From the NCBI RefSeq assembly GCF_002884445.1, contig NZ_KZ614144.1, positions 3,147,551 to 3,211,550 on the forward strand: a stretch of 64,000 nucleotides of DNA, given 5' to 3'. Origin of the DNA: Paenibacillus castaneae. Lineage in GTDB: Bacteria; Bacillota; Bacilli; Paenibacillales; Paenibacillaceae. The position numbers and the translations under genes are program-made. Of the stretch, positions 42,111 to 50,833 are shown piece after piece. The first letter of the stretch is position 1; every line of letters starts with the position of its first letter. Below the pieces are notes generated by a model. It worked only from the letters and a program-made list of their open reading frames with translations, made no database searches and had not been told where the DNA came from.

Positions 42111-43274
42111 CTACATCTTATCTTCAGGCATCCACATTCTGAAGTTGCCGCTCAGAGCAAGCATAGCGAACAAATAGAGACAATTGTCGTAGTAGCGGCG
42201 GACACCAGTGCGAAGAGGGGTATTCCACAGCAATTCAACACTCGATTTGGCATGCAATCCATCAGAGGCAGCTAAAGAGGCCATAGCATTTGTCGCTAAT
42301 AAACCAACGGGATGAAGTGATTTTTCTTCAAACGGCTCGCCTGCAATCGTGTAGCGCCTATAGTCGGCAGGATCAACGCCAGCGAAAAAGGACTGAATCC
42401 GATTTGCCTCCTCGCGTTCCCACTCATCAACGCCGAACCATTCGGCATCTAGACCGATATTAGCGGCGACTCGGTATGAATCACTGTAAAAATGGCCATA
42501 ACCTCGCTCATTATTGGGTGTCCCGTCATAATACGCATATTCTGGCGCTAATCCGGTAACAGGATGGCATGACAGCTTCAAGTAATCTCTGCTTGCGTCT
42601 GCCGCTTGCTTCCAGAAAGTTTGATCCGCTGGATTTGCCCACAATGCAAATAATTCATAAAAATGCGGCAAATGGTAGGATGGATCGGAAAAGTGACAGT
42701 TTGGAATGAACTTAATTAATTTATTAGTAGGCTCCCACATCGGGGAACCATCATTATTCTCACCTTTATGCACGCAGCTATGAAGCAGGCTTCTAGCTTG
42801 ATGTCCGTAATCGAAGGGCTCAGAGCCATCTCCCCAACGGTGTGAAGCGAAGAAGAGGGCAAGCGCGAAATATTCCTCTCCGTCCGGAGCAGGCCCATTT
42901 GAGCGTCTAGTTCCATCGGTATTGCAGGACCAAGCGAAATAGCCGGCATTTTCTCCTTCTTTCATAAACATATAAGTCATAGTCCATTTCCAGATGCGAT
43001 CAAATATATCCTTACGGTCAAGCTGAACAGCCATCATCATCCCGTATGACATTCCCTCGGTGCGCACATCGATATTACCGGTATCCAGCAAATAACCCAT
43101 ATCGTCACCGGCCTCGAAATAAATCCGTGCATCTCCATCAACGTTAAATAATTGCTCCCAAGTATCTTCAACCCGTGCTTGAATTTCCTCGCTGCTATAA
43201 CCGTATTCCATAAAAAGATTGCGATATTTCCCAGTATAAAAAGCACCTGTACCTTGTTTAGTCGACATCTCCAT
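42111..43274 (-). CDS. GH8 reducing-end xylose-releasing exo-oligoxylanase
   Basis: This 387-residue enzyme belongs to glycoside hydrolase family 8 and closely resembles the Rex subgroup (EC 3.2.1.156) that trims xylose from the reducing end of xylo-oligosaccharides. It has LDTGNIDVRTEGMSYGMMMAVQ (containing the catalytic Glu), DGEEYFALALFFASHRWG, and YSDSYRVAANIGLDAEWFG with the aspartate region. There is no signal peptide, so it works on imported oligosaccharides in the cytoplasm. The start is uncertain between ATG 43274 (AGGAG 10 bp upstream) and ATG 43268. A cre-like box lies about 80 bp upstream. Confidence 0.9.
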   Translation of the reverse strand: MEMSTKQGTGAFYTGKYRNLFMEYGYSSEEIQARVEDTWEQLFNVDGDARIYFEAGDDMGYLLDTGNIDVRTEGMSYGMMMAVQLDRKDIFDRIWKWTMTYMFMKEGENAGYFAWSCNTDGTRRSNGPAPDGEEYFALALFFASHRWGDGSEPFDYGHQARSLLHSCVHKGENNDGSPMWEPTNKLIKFIPNCHFSDPSYHLPHFYELFALWANPADQTFWKQAADASRDYLKLSCHPVTGLAPEYAYYDGTPNNERGYGHFYSDSYRVAANIGLDAEWFGVDEWEREEANRIQSFFAGVDPADYRRYTIAGEPFEEKSLHPVGLLATNAMASLAASDGLHAKSSVELLWNTPLRTGVRRYYDNCLYLFAMLALSGNFRMWMPEDKM

Positions 43275-43354
43275 TTCCCCCACACTCCTATAATGAAATA
43301 ACGTTGTATCCTTCGTTCAATAATTGCATGCATAGCTCTCAGACTTTACGACTA

Positions 43355-43368
43355 TGTAACCGATTGCA
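43355..43368. promoter_or_regulatory. cre-like (CcpA/LacI-type) operator
   Basis: TGTAACCGATTGCA matches the Bacillus cre consensus TGWAANCGNTNWCA at 13 of 14 positions. It lies about 80 bp upstream of the xylan-related GH8 gene, where carbon catabolite repression would be expected, and also upstream of selD on the other strand. Confidence 0.55.
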
Positions 43369-43527
43369 ATTCGATTCATTAAACTTTAACTTATAACCGA
43401 TCGAGTTTCCACCCCAAAAAGCTTATCGACTATTTTAAATAGTATAGAATTATTTGCGTTCGCTCTAACTATCATGTACGATTTCAATATTGATTTAAAA
43501 TTGGAATGTATGAGAGGGTCGAATTCA

Positions 43528-44577
43528 ATGAATCCAAATAATACGATAAAACTAACATCCCTATCGAGCAAAGGGGGCTGCGGCTGCAAGATTGGGCCAG
43601 CTGATTTAAAACAAGTTATAGAAAACCTTCCGTTCGTAGAGCGCAATCCCAATTTGCTCGTCGGCTTTGAAACGAGTGATGATGCCGGAGTATTTCGAAT
43701 TAGTGATGATTTGGCATTAGTTCAAACCGTTGATTTTTTTACACCAATCGTAGATGATCCTTATTCTTTCGGTCAAATAGCGGCTGCTAATGCATTAAGC
43801 GATATATATGCTATGGGGGGAAAACCGCTAACTGTATTGAATATCGTTGCTTTTCCGATTTCTACGCTTGATAAAAGCATATTAACAGACATTTTGCGTG
43901 GAGCAGCGGATAAAGTAATAGAAGCTGGAGCAACGCTTGTAGGCGGACATTCTATAGATGATAAGGAACCTAAATTCGGTCTTGCAGTAACCGGACTTAT
44001 TCATCCTGATCAAATTAAAACCAATGCGGGTGCCAGACCCGGAGACAAGCTTATACTAACAAAACCAATTGGTGTCGGTATTATGACAACATCTATTAAG
44101 AAGGAACAGCTGAGTGTAGAAGAGGTTACGCGGTTAACTCATGTGATGGCCGCATTAAATAAGACTTCAGCTGAAATCATGAATAAATATGATACACATG
44201 CATGTACAGACGTAACAGGCTTTGGTTTAATCGGACATGCTTTGGAAATGGCTAAAGGAAGCGAAGCCGGAATAACAATAGTGAACGATGCGGTACTCAA
44301 GCTGCCTCGTGTAAGGGAACTTGCTGAGAATGGTTTTGTACCTGGCGGAACGAAAAACAACTATGCACATATTGAAAATGACGTCGTTTTTCCTGATTCA
44401 ATGGATCAGATCGATCGATGGATTCTTTGCGATGCGGTCACTTCGGGCGGCTTGTTAATTGCTGTATCAGCTGAGCAGTCTGAGCAGATGCTGAATGAGC
44501 TCAAACAAGCAGGAGTGGAAGCGAGTATAATCGGTGAAGCTTCAGCTGACAATCCAGGTCAAATCGTCGTTCTTTAA
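43528..44577 (+). CDS. selD: Selenophosphate synthase (selenide, water dikinase)
   Basis: This 349-residue enzyme makes selenophosphate, the selenium donor for tRNA modification, from selenide and ATP. The glycine-rich active loop GGCGCKIG carries C18, the equivalent of catalytic Cys17 of E. coli SelD, with Cys rather than selenocysteine. Conserved SDDAGVFRI, DFFTPIVDDPYSFGQIAAANALSDIYAMGG and TDVTGFGLIGHALEMA follow. The start is the ATG at 43528 after GAGAGGG; an upstream ATG at 43510 covers that site. It leads a three-gene selD-selU-desulfurase operon. Confidence 0.95.
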   Translation: MNPNNTIKLTSLSSKGGCGCKIGPADLKQVIENLPFVERNPNLLVGFETSDDAGVFRISDDLALVQTVDFFTPIVDDPYSFGQIAAANALSDIYAMGGKPLTVLNIVAFPISTLDKSILTDILRGAADKVIEAGATLVGGHSIDDKEPKFGLAVTGLIHPDQIKTNAGARPGDKLILTKPIGVGIMTTSIKKEQLSVEEVTRLTHVMAALNKTSAEIMNKYDTHACTDVTGFGLIGHALEMAKGSEAGITIVNDAVLKLPRVRELAENGFVPGGTKNNYAHIENDVVFPDSMDQIDRWILCDAVTSGGLLIAVSAEQSEQMLNELKQAGVEASIIGEASADNPGQIVVL

Positions 44578-44603
44578 TCTAAAAACATAAGGAGTTAAAT
44601 ACT

Positions 44604-45656
44604 ATGTTTCAAGACATCACGATCGAGGAGTGTTCTGAGCTTCGAAACCGGAAAGAGCTCGTTCTTATTGATGTAAGATCTCCTTCAGAATATGAAGATG
44701 CATCCATACCGGGCAGCTTAAACATCCCGCTTTTTGACGATCAAGAACGTGCAGAAATAGGAACACTCTACAAGCAAGTGAGCCAACAAGCGGCCAAAGA
44801 AAGAGGCTTGGAAATTGTTTCAGCAAAGCTGCCGGCATTTATCAAAACATTCGCTGAAATATCCGGGAATAAGGCTGTTTTCTGTTGGCGCGGCGGTATG
44901 AGAAGCAAAACAACAGCTACCGTATTATCTCTGATGGGAATTCGAGTCTATCGGATAGCAGGAGGATATCGCGCATACCGCCAATATGTGGTGGAGCAGC
45001 TAAACGATATTCACTTCGAGCCGCAGTCATTCGTACTACATGGAAATACGGGCAGTGGAAAAACCGCCATTTTGCATAAAATGAAACTTAATGGCCATCC
45101 TGTCTTGGATCTTGAAGGGTTCGCTGGTCATAGAGGCTCCATATTTGGCGCAATCGGGCTAAAAACGCATAACCAAAAAACGTTTGATTCTTTGCTTTTA
45201 GAAGATTTGTTGACCTATAAACAATGTTCCTATGTACTATTTGAAGCGGAGAGCCGGCGAATTGGCAAAATTTCAGTTCCTGATCTGATGATGGATATGA
45301 GGGATAAAGGATACCACATCAATCTAGTGCTGCCAATTGAAGCTCGAATACAGCAAATTATAGATGACTATAAGCCTTGGGACAATATGGATGAGTGTAT
45401 GAGATCGTTCCGGCTTATTAAGACTAGAATTCATACTCCGATTGCAGCTGAAATTGAGTCCTGCCTGCTGAGTGAAAAATATCATTCTGCTGTTGAGCTG
45501 CTTCTTCAATATTATTACGATCCTAGGTACTTGCATTCAACCACAGAACATGATGAGCTTGTTTCTTCAACGATAAAGGCTGAAAATGCAGATGATGCAT
45601 GGGTCAAGATTGAGCAAATAGTAAAAGAAGTTATGAATTCAACGCAAAGCGTTTAA
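44604..45656 (+). CDS. selU: tRNA 2-selenouridine synthase
   Basis: This 350-residue enzyme (MnmH/YbbB) replaces sulfur by selenium at the wobble 2-thiouridine of tRNAs for Lys, Glu and Gln. The N-terminal rhodanese domain (about 1-135) has the catalytic C94 in FCWRGGMRSK; a P-loop GNTGSGKT at 147-154 and the central AGHRGSIFGAIG follow. The ATG has AAGGAG upstream. It sits 26 bp after selD, whose product supplies its selenophosphate, and 21 bp before a cysteine desulfurase. No SelA, SelB or tRNA-Sec gene is seen here. Confidence 0.95.
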   Translation: MFQDITIEECSELRNRKELVLIDVRSPSEYEDASIPGSLNIPLFDDQERAEIGTLYKQVSQQAAKERGLEIVSAKLPAFIKTFAEISGNKAVFCWRGGMRSKTTATVLSLMGIRVYRIAGGYRAYRQYVVEQLNDIHFEPQSFVLHGNTGSGKTAILHKMKLNGHPVLDLEGFAGHRGSIFGAIGLKTHNQKTFDSLLLEDLLTYKQCSYVLFEAESRRIGKISVPDLMMDMRDKGYHINLVLPIEARIQQIIDDYKPWDNMDECMRSFRLIKTRIHTPIAAEIESCLLSEKYHSAVELLLQYYYDPRYLHSTTEHDELVSSTIKAENADDAWVKIEQIVKEVMNSTQSV

Positions 45657-45677
45657 TGAAACAGGCTAGGAGGAGCT

Positions 45678-46799
45678 ATGAACCGTATATATTTGGACTA
45701 CAATGCGAGTACGCCAATCGCTCCAGAGGTTATGGAGGAAATAATACCCTATCTGCAAAGCAATTATGGCAATCCTTCTTCTAGTCATTGGGCGTCCGTT
45801 TCAACAAAGGAGGCCCTTTCAGACGCGCGTATGAAGGTAGCGAATATGTTGAATTGTTTCCCAGACGAGGTCATCTTCACAAGTGGAGGCAGCGAATCCA
45901 ATAATCATGCGTTGAAGGGTGTGTATTATGCTTTGAAGCATAAGGGTAATCATATTATTACCACTACGATCGAGCATCCTGCCATTCTGAATCCTTGTTC
46001 CTTCTTAGAGCAATTGGGAGCAGAGGTTACTTATGTAGGCGTTGATGATTACGGAAAAATATTGCCTGAAGCGATTGAAGCAGCCATCAATGAGCGAACC
46101 ATATTAATCTCTGTTATGCATGCGAACAATGAAGTAGGAACCATCCAACCGATTGCAGAAATAGCCGCAATTGCCGAGAAACACGGTGTATTGTTCCATA
46201 CCGATGCTGCGCAGTCCGTTGGCAAAATACCTGTTCATGTCGATCAATTGGGTGTCGATTTATTATCAGTTGCTGGGCATAAGCTATACGCGCCGAAAGG
46301 GATTGGCGCATTGTTTGTGCGCAGAGGAACACCAATAGAATCATATATTCATGGAGCCGGGCATGAACGCGGCAAGCGAGCTGGAACTGAGAATGTGCCT
46401 TACATTGCCGCATTAGGGAAAGCTGCAGAATTGGTCATACAAGCTCAGGATGAGCAACGCATGAGACAATTAGGCGAGTACTTCCTAGAAAGATTAATTT
46501 CCCGATTCGGCAATGGCGTTAAGTTAAATGGACATCCAGCCGACAGATTGCCGAACACTTTGAATGTAAGCTTTATAGGCTTGGATGCCAATGAAATACT
46601 GAATAATATTCCTGAAATTGCAGCTTCAACAGGATCGGCTTGTCATGCTGGTTTGACGACGATTTCTCCTGTATTAGAAGCTATGGGGGTAGACGAGCTT
46701 ACTGCTCGTGGAGCTATCCGCTTTAGTCTTGGAAGATACACAGAACAAGAACATATTAATCAAGCGATGAAGTTATTGGAAAAAACCATAACTATTTAA
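45678..46799 (+). CDS. Cysteine desulfurase (IscS/NifS type) of the selenium operon
   Basis: This 373-residue pyridoxal-phosphate enzyme takes sulfur (or selenium) from cysteine or selenocysteine. PLP-binding is shown by K202 in VAGHKLYAPKG, HTDAAQSVGK, and a reactive C322 in STGSACHAG. It is the last gene of selD-selU and may deliver the selenium or the thiolation sulfur for tRNA. The ATG follows TAGGAGGAG. Similar desulfurases are found beside selD in other Firmicutes. A weak long hairpin terminator follows after 65 bp. Confidence 0.92.
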   Translation: MNRIYLDYNASTPIAPEVMEEIIPYLQSNYGNPSSSHWASVSTKEALSDARMKVANMLNCFPDEVIFTSGGSESNNHALKGVYYALKHKGNHIITTTIEHPAILNPCSFLEQLGAEVTYVGVDDYGKILPEAIEAAINERTILISVMHANNEVGTIQPIAEIAAIAEKHGVLFHTDAAQSVGKIPVHVDQLGVDLLSVAGHKLYAPKGIGALFVRRGTPIESYIHGAGHERGKRAGTENVPYIAALGKAAELVIQAQDEQRMRQLGEYFLERLISRFGNGVKLNGHPADRLPNTLNVSFIGLDANEILNNIPEIAASTGSACHAGLTTISPVLEAMGVDELTARGAIRFSLGRYTEQEHINQAMKLLEKTITI

Positions 46800-46863
46800 T
46801 GTCATTAAACAATCAGACATAATTCTAACAAGATCAGCTTTATGCAGCCAATCTTGATAATCA

Positions 46864-46937
46864 CAAAAGACGTATACTGGAAGCATTGATCGTTGCAACG
46901 TAATGATCGGCTATCTTGCCAGTTGCGTCTTTTTTAA
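46864..46937 (+). terminator. Long hairpin terminator of the selenium operon
   Basis: AAAAGACG and ACTGG at the left pair with CCAGT and GCGTCTTTT at the right around a loop of about 40 bases, followed by TTTTTT. The rest of 46938-47066 shows nothing. Confidence 0.7.
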
Positions 46938-47066
46938 TTTTTTATCGATGACTATTGCACAAATTTGAACCTAAGACCATAAGATTCTAACAGGGCGAAA
47001 AGTTTTGGGCGGGGTTTCTTGTTCTGTCTTTATCTTTCTCTACGGCAACAATTTCTGTATGTGCTG

Positions 47067-47095
47067 TTTACAAATTAAAATTATAGGAATATAAT
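47067..47095 (+). promoter_or_regulatory. mntH promoter
   Basis: TTTACA (47067-47072) and TATAAT (47090-47095) are 17 bp apart, about 65 bp upstream of the start codon. Confidence 0.85.
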
Positions 47096-47103
47096 CGTCT
47101 AAA

Positions 47104-47121
47104 TGTTGCCTTAGATAAACT
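47104..47121 (+). promoter_or_regulatory. MntR-like operator
   Basis: TGTTGCCTTAGATAAACT resembles the B. subtilis MntR site (TTTGCCTTAAGGAAAC type) and sits just downstream of the -10 element, a good place to repress mntH when manganese is high. Confidence 0.65.
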
Positions 47122-47159
47122 TAATTGCACAAAGACAAACTAAGCTTGGAGGAACACCT

Positions 47160-48461
47160 ATGCTTGAACCATTAAAACAACAAAATGAAACTCAAATCAT
47201 AATAAAAAAGAAAAGGGATACACTGAATACGGAGTCCGTACTTAGTGGAGGAGGGAAAGGATTGACAAGATTTCTTCCATTCCTTGGTCCTGCTTTCATA
47301 GCTGCTGTTGCCTATCTCGATCCCGGTAATTTCGCAACAAATATTACGGCAGGTTCCCGGTATGGGTATCTTCTGCTATGGGTCATTGTCTTTTCCAACT
47401 TAATGGCTGTATTAATTCAAGCCTTATCAGCCAAGCTTGGAATCGCCACAGGAAAGAATCTTCCGGAAGTATCGCGTGAACAACTTCCAAAGAAGGTTTC
47501 GTTATTTCTATGGGTTCAGAGTGAGCTCGTCATCATTGCAACCGACTTAGCAGAATTTATAGGAGCAGCATTAGGGCTTTATTTATTGTTTGACATTCCT
47601 ATGCTGATGGCTGCTTTAATTACAGCTGTAGGCTCTTTTGCCATCCTTGAACTGCAGCGACGAGGAGTACGTACATTTGAAGCAGGGATCAGTGCTATGA
47701 TTCTGATTGTTGCATTGGCCTTTGCTTTTCAAGTCATACTCGCCAAGCCCGATATCGGCGCAATGGCCGCAGGTATGGTAACACCAAAGTTTCAAGGGGT
47801 TGACAGTGTTTTACTTGCTGCTGGAATACTTGGAGCAACCGTTATGCCGCATGCCATTTATCTTCATTCCTCACTTACCCAAAGAAGGATTGTCGGACGA
47901 AATCATCGTGAGAAAAAACGGATTTACAAAATGGAACTATTCGATATCGTCTTTGCAATGGTGATAGCTGGTGCAGTAAATTTGGCTATGGTAGTCATCT
48001 CAGCAGCATTATTTTTCAAAAACGGTCTTGATGTAGAAGATCTAGAGGTAGCGTTTCATCAGTTCGGACAATTAGTTGGACCTTTCTCCGCCATGCTGTT
48101 TGGCCTTAGCCTGCTTGTTGCTGGCCTAGCCAGTGCCTCAGTTGGAACCATGGCAGGTGATGTGGTTATGCAGGGCTTTATCAAGAAACGTATTAATTTA
48201 TATGTGCGCAGAGCGATTACAACGATTCCTCCTCTTGTAATCATCTGGAGTGGCATCGACGCCACAAAAGCTCTAATCATGAGTCAGGTAATCCTATCTT
48301 TCGGTATTGCTTTCGCTTTGATTCCACTCATCCTATTTACAAATAACAAAAAAATAATGGGGGAGCTTGCCAATCGATCAGTTACTAAAGTGTTAGCATG
48401 GATCATTGCAGGCATCGTTGTCTCTTTGAACTTATTTCTAATTGTAGATATGCTCATTTAG
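47160..48461 (+). CDS. mntH: Nramp-family Mn2+ (Fe2+) transporter
   Basis: This 433-residue proton-coupled divalent-metal importer has about eleven membrane segments. Metal-binding motifs are present: AYLDPGNFATNI in the first helix (D and N of DPGN) and TVMPHAIYLHSS in the sixth (MPH). The cytoplasmic N-terminus of about 40 residues is basic. The ATG follows GGAGG. The promoter and MntR-like box 40-95 bp upstream indicate repression by manganese. It is monocistronic, ending at a strong terminator. Confidence 0.95.
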   Translation: MLEPLKQQNETQIIIKKKRDTLNTESVLSGGGKGLTRFLPFLGPAFIAAVAYLDPGNFATNITAGSRYGYLLLWVIVFSNLMAVLIQALSAKLGIATGKNLPEVSREQLPKKVSLFLWVQSELVIIATDLAEFIGAALGLYLLFDIPMLMAALITAVGSFAILELQRRGVRTFEAGISAMILIVALAFAFQVILAKPDIGAMAAGMVTPKFQGVDSVLLAAGILGATVMPHAIYLHSSLTQRRIVGRNHREKKRIYKMELFDIVFAMVIAGAVNLAMVVISAALFFKNGLDVEDLEVAFHQFGQLVGPFSAMLFGLSLLVAGLASASVGTMAGDVVMQGFIKKRINLYVRRAITTIPPLVIIWSGIDATKALIMSQVILSFGIAFALIPLILFTNNKKIMGELANRSVTKVLAWIIAGIVVSLNLFLIVDMLI

Positions 48462-48486
48462 CGGCAATACAAAATATGAATCGACT

Positions 48487-48522
48487 CAAAGATCCTCTAT
48501 TTAAAGAGGATCTTTGTTTTTT
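48487..48522 (+). terminator. Intrinsic terminator
   Basis: CAAAGATCCTCT pairs with AGAGGATCTTTG and is followed by TTTTTT; it ends mntH. Confidence 0.93.
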
Positions 48523-48612
48523 ATAGTGGGAGGATTGATGCATCCAACAGAGAATTTTAATAATGAAGATACATACAGAACCGATTTTATTCACATTTGA
48601 CGGGAGAAAAGA

Positions 48613-49581
48613 ATGATGGAGCAGCTATCGAAAGATATCGTTATTGGAATAGATGGCGGAGGCACCCACACGCGAGTAATGGCCGTGGACTTAAACGGAA
48701 ATGTATTGTCCTACATTGAGAAAGGCGCTTCTTCCATCTATAAAGATTTGCAAGCGAAACAAAATGTACATCAGGCAATCGAAGAAGCATTGCACCTATC
48801 GGGGAAGAAGGTAGAACAAGTACATGCTTTGACGGCAGGAATTGCAGGCTTAGATTCCGATTCCGACCTTGAATGGGTCGTTCCATTGACCGAATTAGAG
48901 GGATTGAATTGCCGGAAGGAGCATGTCAACGATGCAGTTGTAGCCCACAGTGGCGCTCTACTCACCGAACCTGGCATTGTAGTAATAGCTGGAACAGGTT
49001 CTAATATATACGCAATTAATGAAGAAGGTCAGCGGATCAAAAATTATGATCTGACTCATTATGCAGCTAGTGCCGCCAGATTTCTAGCTTACGACGCCAC
49101 TTTTGAACTATTAGCCGGCAATATCGATGAAAGCGATCAAGAATTGGTGCGTGATATTGTTAAGCACTGGAACGTATCCTCGGTCGAAGAGATGTCGCAG
49201 CTCGCACGATACGGCTTTGCTGCAGCTAAGAGAGAGCGCGATAAGCGGTTTGCACAACTCGCACCAACCATAACTGCTGCGGCATTAAACAATTGTAAAT
49301 TGGCTAAACTCGTTTGTGATCGAGCAATTCATCAGATAGCAGTCGGAGTGGAACCAGAAATTAAGGTTTCTTTAATTGGAAGCGTAGTCAATAGTCCATA
49401 TTTCCAGTCTTCACTCGCTATTCGAATGAATGAGGGTAAGAACAAAAAATATCGTCTTATACAACCAAAATTCTCACCCGCAGCCGGAGCTGTGCTGCTA
49501 GCGCTAAAACAACTCGAAATTCCAATCGATGAGCCATTATTACGTAATCTCAGTCATCACCCACGATCCATAAATGGATAG
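48613..49581 (+). CDS. BadF/BadG-family kinase, probable N-acetylglucosamine kinase
   Basis: This 322-residue member of the actin-like ATPase superfamily has the phosphate-1 motif GIDGGGTHTRVM (residues 13-24), VNDAVVAHSGAL and VIAGTGSNIYA (adenosine and phosphate loops), and a late SLIGSVVNSPYF. The family includes N-acetylglucosamine and other sugar kinases as well as activators of radical enzymes. The lack of cysteines for an iron-sulfur cluster argues for sugar kinase. The ATG at 48613 (or 48616) follows GGGAG. A terminator follows. Confidence 0.85.
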   Translation: MMEQLSKDIVIGIDGGGTHTRVMAVDLNGNVLSYIEKGASSIYKDLQAKQNVHQAIEEALHLSGKKVEQVHALTAGIAGLDSDSDLEWVVPLTELEGLNCRKEHVNDAVVAHSGALLTEPGIVVIAGTGSNIYAINEEGQRIKNYDLTHYAASAARFLAYDATFELLAGNIDESDQELVRDIVKHWNVSSVEEMSQLARYGFAAAKRERDKRFAQLAPTITAAALNNCKLAKLVCDRAIHQIAVGVEPEIKVSLIGSVVNSPYFQSSLAIRMNEGKNKKYRLIQPKFSPAAGAVLLALKQLEIPIDEPLLRNLSHHPRSING

Positions 49582-49593
49582 CTCCTGACCAAA

Positions 49594-49636
49594 CCAGAAT
49601 TCTAAAGAAGAACGTCTTTAGAATTCTGGTTTTATT
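49594..49636 (+). terminator. Intrinsic terminator
   Basis: CCAGAATTCTAAAG pairs perfectly with CTTTAGAATTCTGG and is followed by TTTTATTT. Confidence 0.93.
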
Positions 49637-49648
49637 TACAATACGCAT

Positions 49649-49678
49649 ACTGTTACAGTATACTGTATATAATACAGT
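49649..49678. promoter_or_regulatory. Nested palindromes over the MerR operon promoter
   Basis: Three overlapping perfect dyads occupy 30 bp: ACTGTTACAGT (49649-49659), TACAGTATACTGTA (49654-49667) and ACTGTATATAATACAGT (49662-49678). A TATAAT (49668-49673) lies at the centre of the third, and no good -35 is present. The site is very probably the autoregulatory operator of the following MerR-type gene. Confidence 0.8.
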
Positions 49679-49722
49679 TAAGTGTAATAGTTATACAAGA
49701 ATGTAAAGGAAGGTGAGTTCAG

Positions 49723-50139
49723 ATGAATCATTACACAGCAAAGCAAATCGCTGAGATATTGCAAAAGGAAGATTCGCAGATGAATTTAAGAACGGTCCGA
49801 TATTACACTCAAATTGGAGTCATACCGTCTTTAGAGCTCGTTGGCAACAAACGAGTGTATACCGATAATCATCTTCATTATTTTCGAGCTATTCTAACTT
49901 TATCGAAATGTGGGGAAACCTTATCTGGCATCCAGGAAAAATTACATGAGCTAACCATGGATGAAATAATAAAAATCGGTGAAAAATTACCCCTTTATCA
50001 AACCGAACAAATGATGAATCATGAAACGCATAGGATTAGCGAGGATGTCTTTATTTCGTTCAATTCTCAAACTTCTCCAGAACTTAAATCGAAAATAATA
50101 GAGACTGTATCACAATTAGTGAAAGGAAGGGATATTTAA
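49723..50139 (+). CDS. MerR-family transcriptional regulator
   Basis: This 138-residue regulator has a winged helix-turn-helix at residues 4-60 (YTAKQIAEILQ, then NLRTVRYYTQIGVIP) and a coiled dimerisation helix. The C-terminal part (about 75-138) has no cysteine cluster for metals, so the effector is unknown. The ATG follows AAGGAAGG. It overlaps the next gene by one base (TAATG), so the two are coupled. Its promoter is covered by nested perfect palindromes. Confidence 0.9.
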   Translation: MNHYTAKQIAEILQKEDSQMNLRTVRYYTQIGVIPSLELVGNKRVYTDNHLHYFRAILTLSKCGETLSGIQEKLHELTMDEIIKIGEKLPLYQTEQMMNHETHRISEDVFISFNSQTSPELKSKIIETVSQLVKGRDI

Positions 50140-50696
50140 TGATTTCTGTGAGAAAAGCAAAGTCAAAGCTGGAAAACCATGAAGGAATGAATCATTTATG
50201 GATTCAATTGCATCCGATTGGCGATGCTCAGAATGTTCGAGTTCAAATCAAGCTCCCTCCGGGCTTATATCGCAGGCGCAATCTCAGCAGCTTTTTTGAG
50301 GATGATGCTGGAGAAATTGTTATCTATGAACCTAATAAGACAGACGCCTTCTTCATTGAGATTTACACAAGTGAACCAGTTAGCTGTGGAAGCAAGACGA
50401 TTGTTATTTCTTTGTCTTACAACGATGTGAATGGTGACTTTATCCGATTGGAACATGCTGTTGGAATGGAAATTGTTGAAGAGGATGAAATGAACGATGT
50501 TTGCATCGATGACGAAGTTGTAAGGCTGGTTAAGGAGCTTCAACTATATAATGAACAAAATAACAATCCCTATATGAATGATTCCTCCCTTTCAAAACCT
50601 CTAATCATCGATCCAGAGCCATGTTCTGATCTCGAAAAGAAGTATCGGATCGATGGACATATAAAAGTGGAGTGCTGCAGGCTGGCTGTCTCATAA
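50139..50696 (+). CDS. Hypothetical beta-rich protein paired with the MerR regulator
   Basis: Not recognised. The 185-residue cytoplasmic protein has an N-terminal beta-sandwich-like half (QNVRVQIKLPPGLYRRRN, IFFIEIYTS-like strands, about 15-115) and a helical acidic second half with VRLVKELQLYNEQNNNPYM. The translational overlap with the MerR gene suggests it is either the regulator's partner or the sole target. The coding 3' end forms one arm of the terminator, with the stop codon in the loop. No signal or membrane segment is seen. Confidence 0.75.
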   Translation: MISVRKAKSKLENHEGMNHLWIQLHPIGDAQNVRVQIKLPPGLYRRRNLSSFFEDDAGEIVIYEPNKTDAFFIEIYTSEPVSCGSKTIVISLSYNDVNGDFIRLEHAVGMEIVEEDEMNDVCIDDEVVRLVKELQLYNEQNNNPYMNDSSLSKPLIIDPEPCSDLEKKYRIDGHIKVECCRLAVS

Positions 50697-50713
50697 GGAG
50701 ACAGCTTTTTTTT
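50685..50713 (+). terminator. Intrinsic terminator overlapping the stop codon
   Basis: GCTGTCTC (50685-50692) pairs with GAGACAGC (50698-50705) and is followed by eight T. The TAA stop of the preceding CDS lies in the loop. Confidence 0.92.
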
Positions 50714-50833
50714 ATTAACAGATGTAACTAAAGCCGTAATCGTCGGGATGTTCATGTATAAAAGAAGGGGAGTTAAGCAGAATAGTAGTAATCGTATGCG
50801 ACTAGCGGCAGTTATTTGAGAGAGGGTGAGCGC

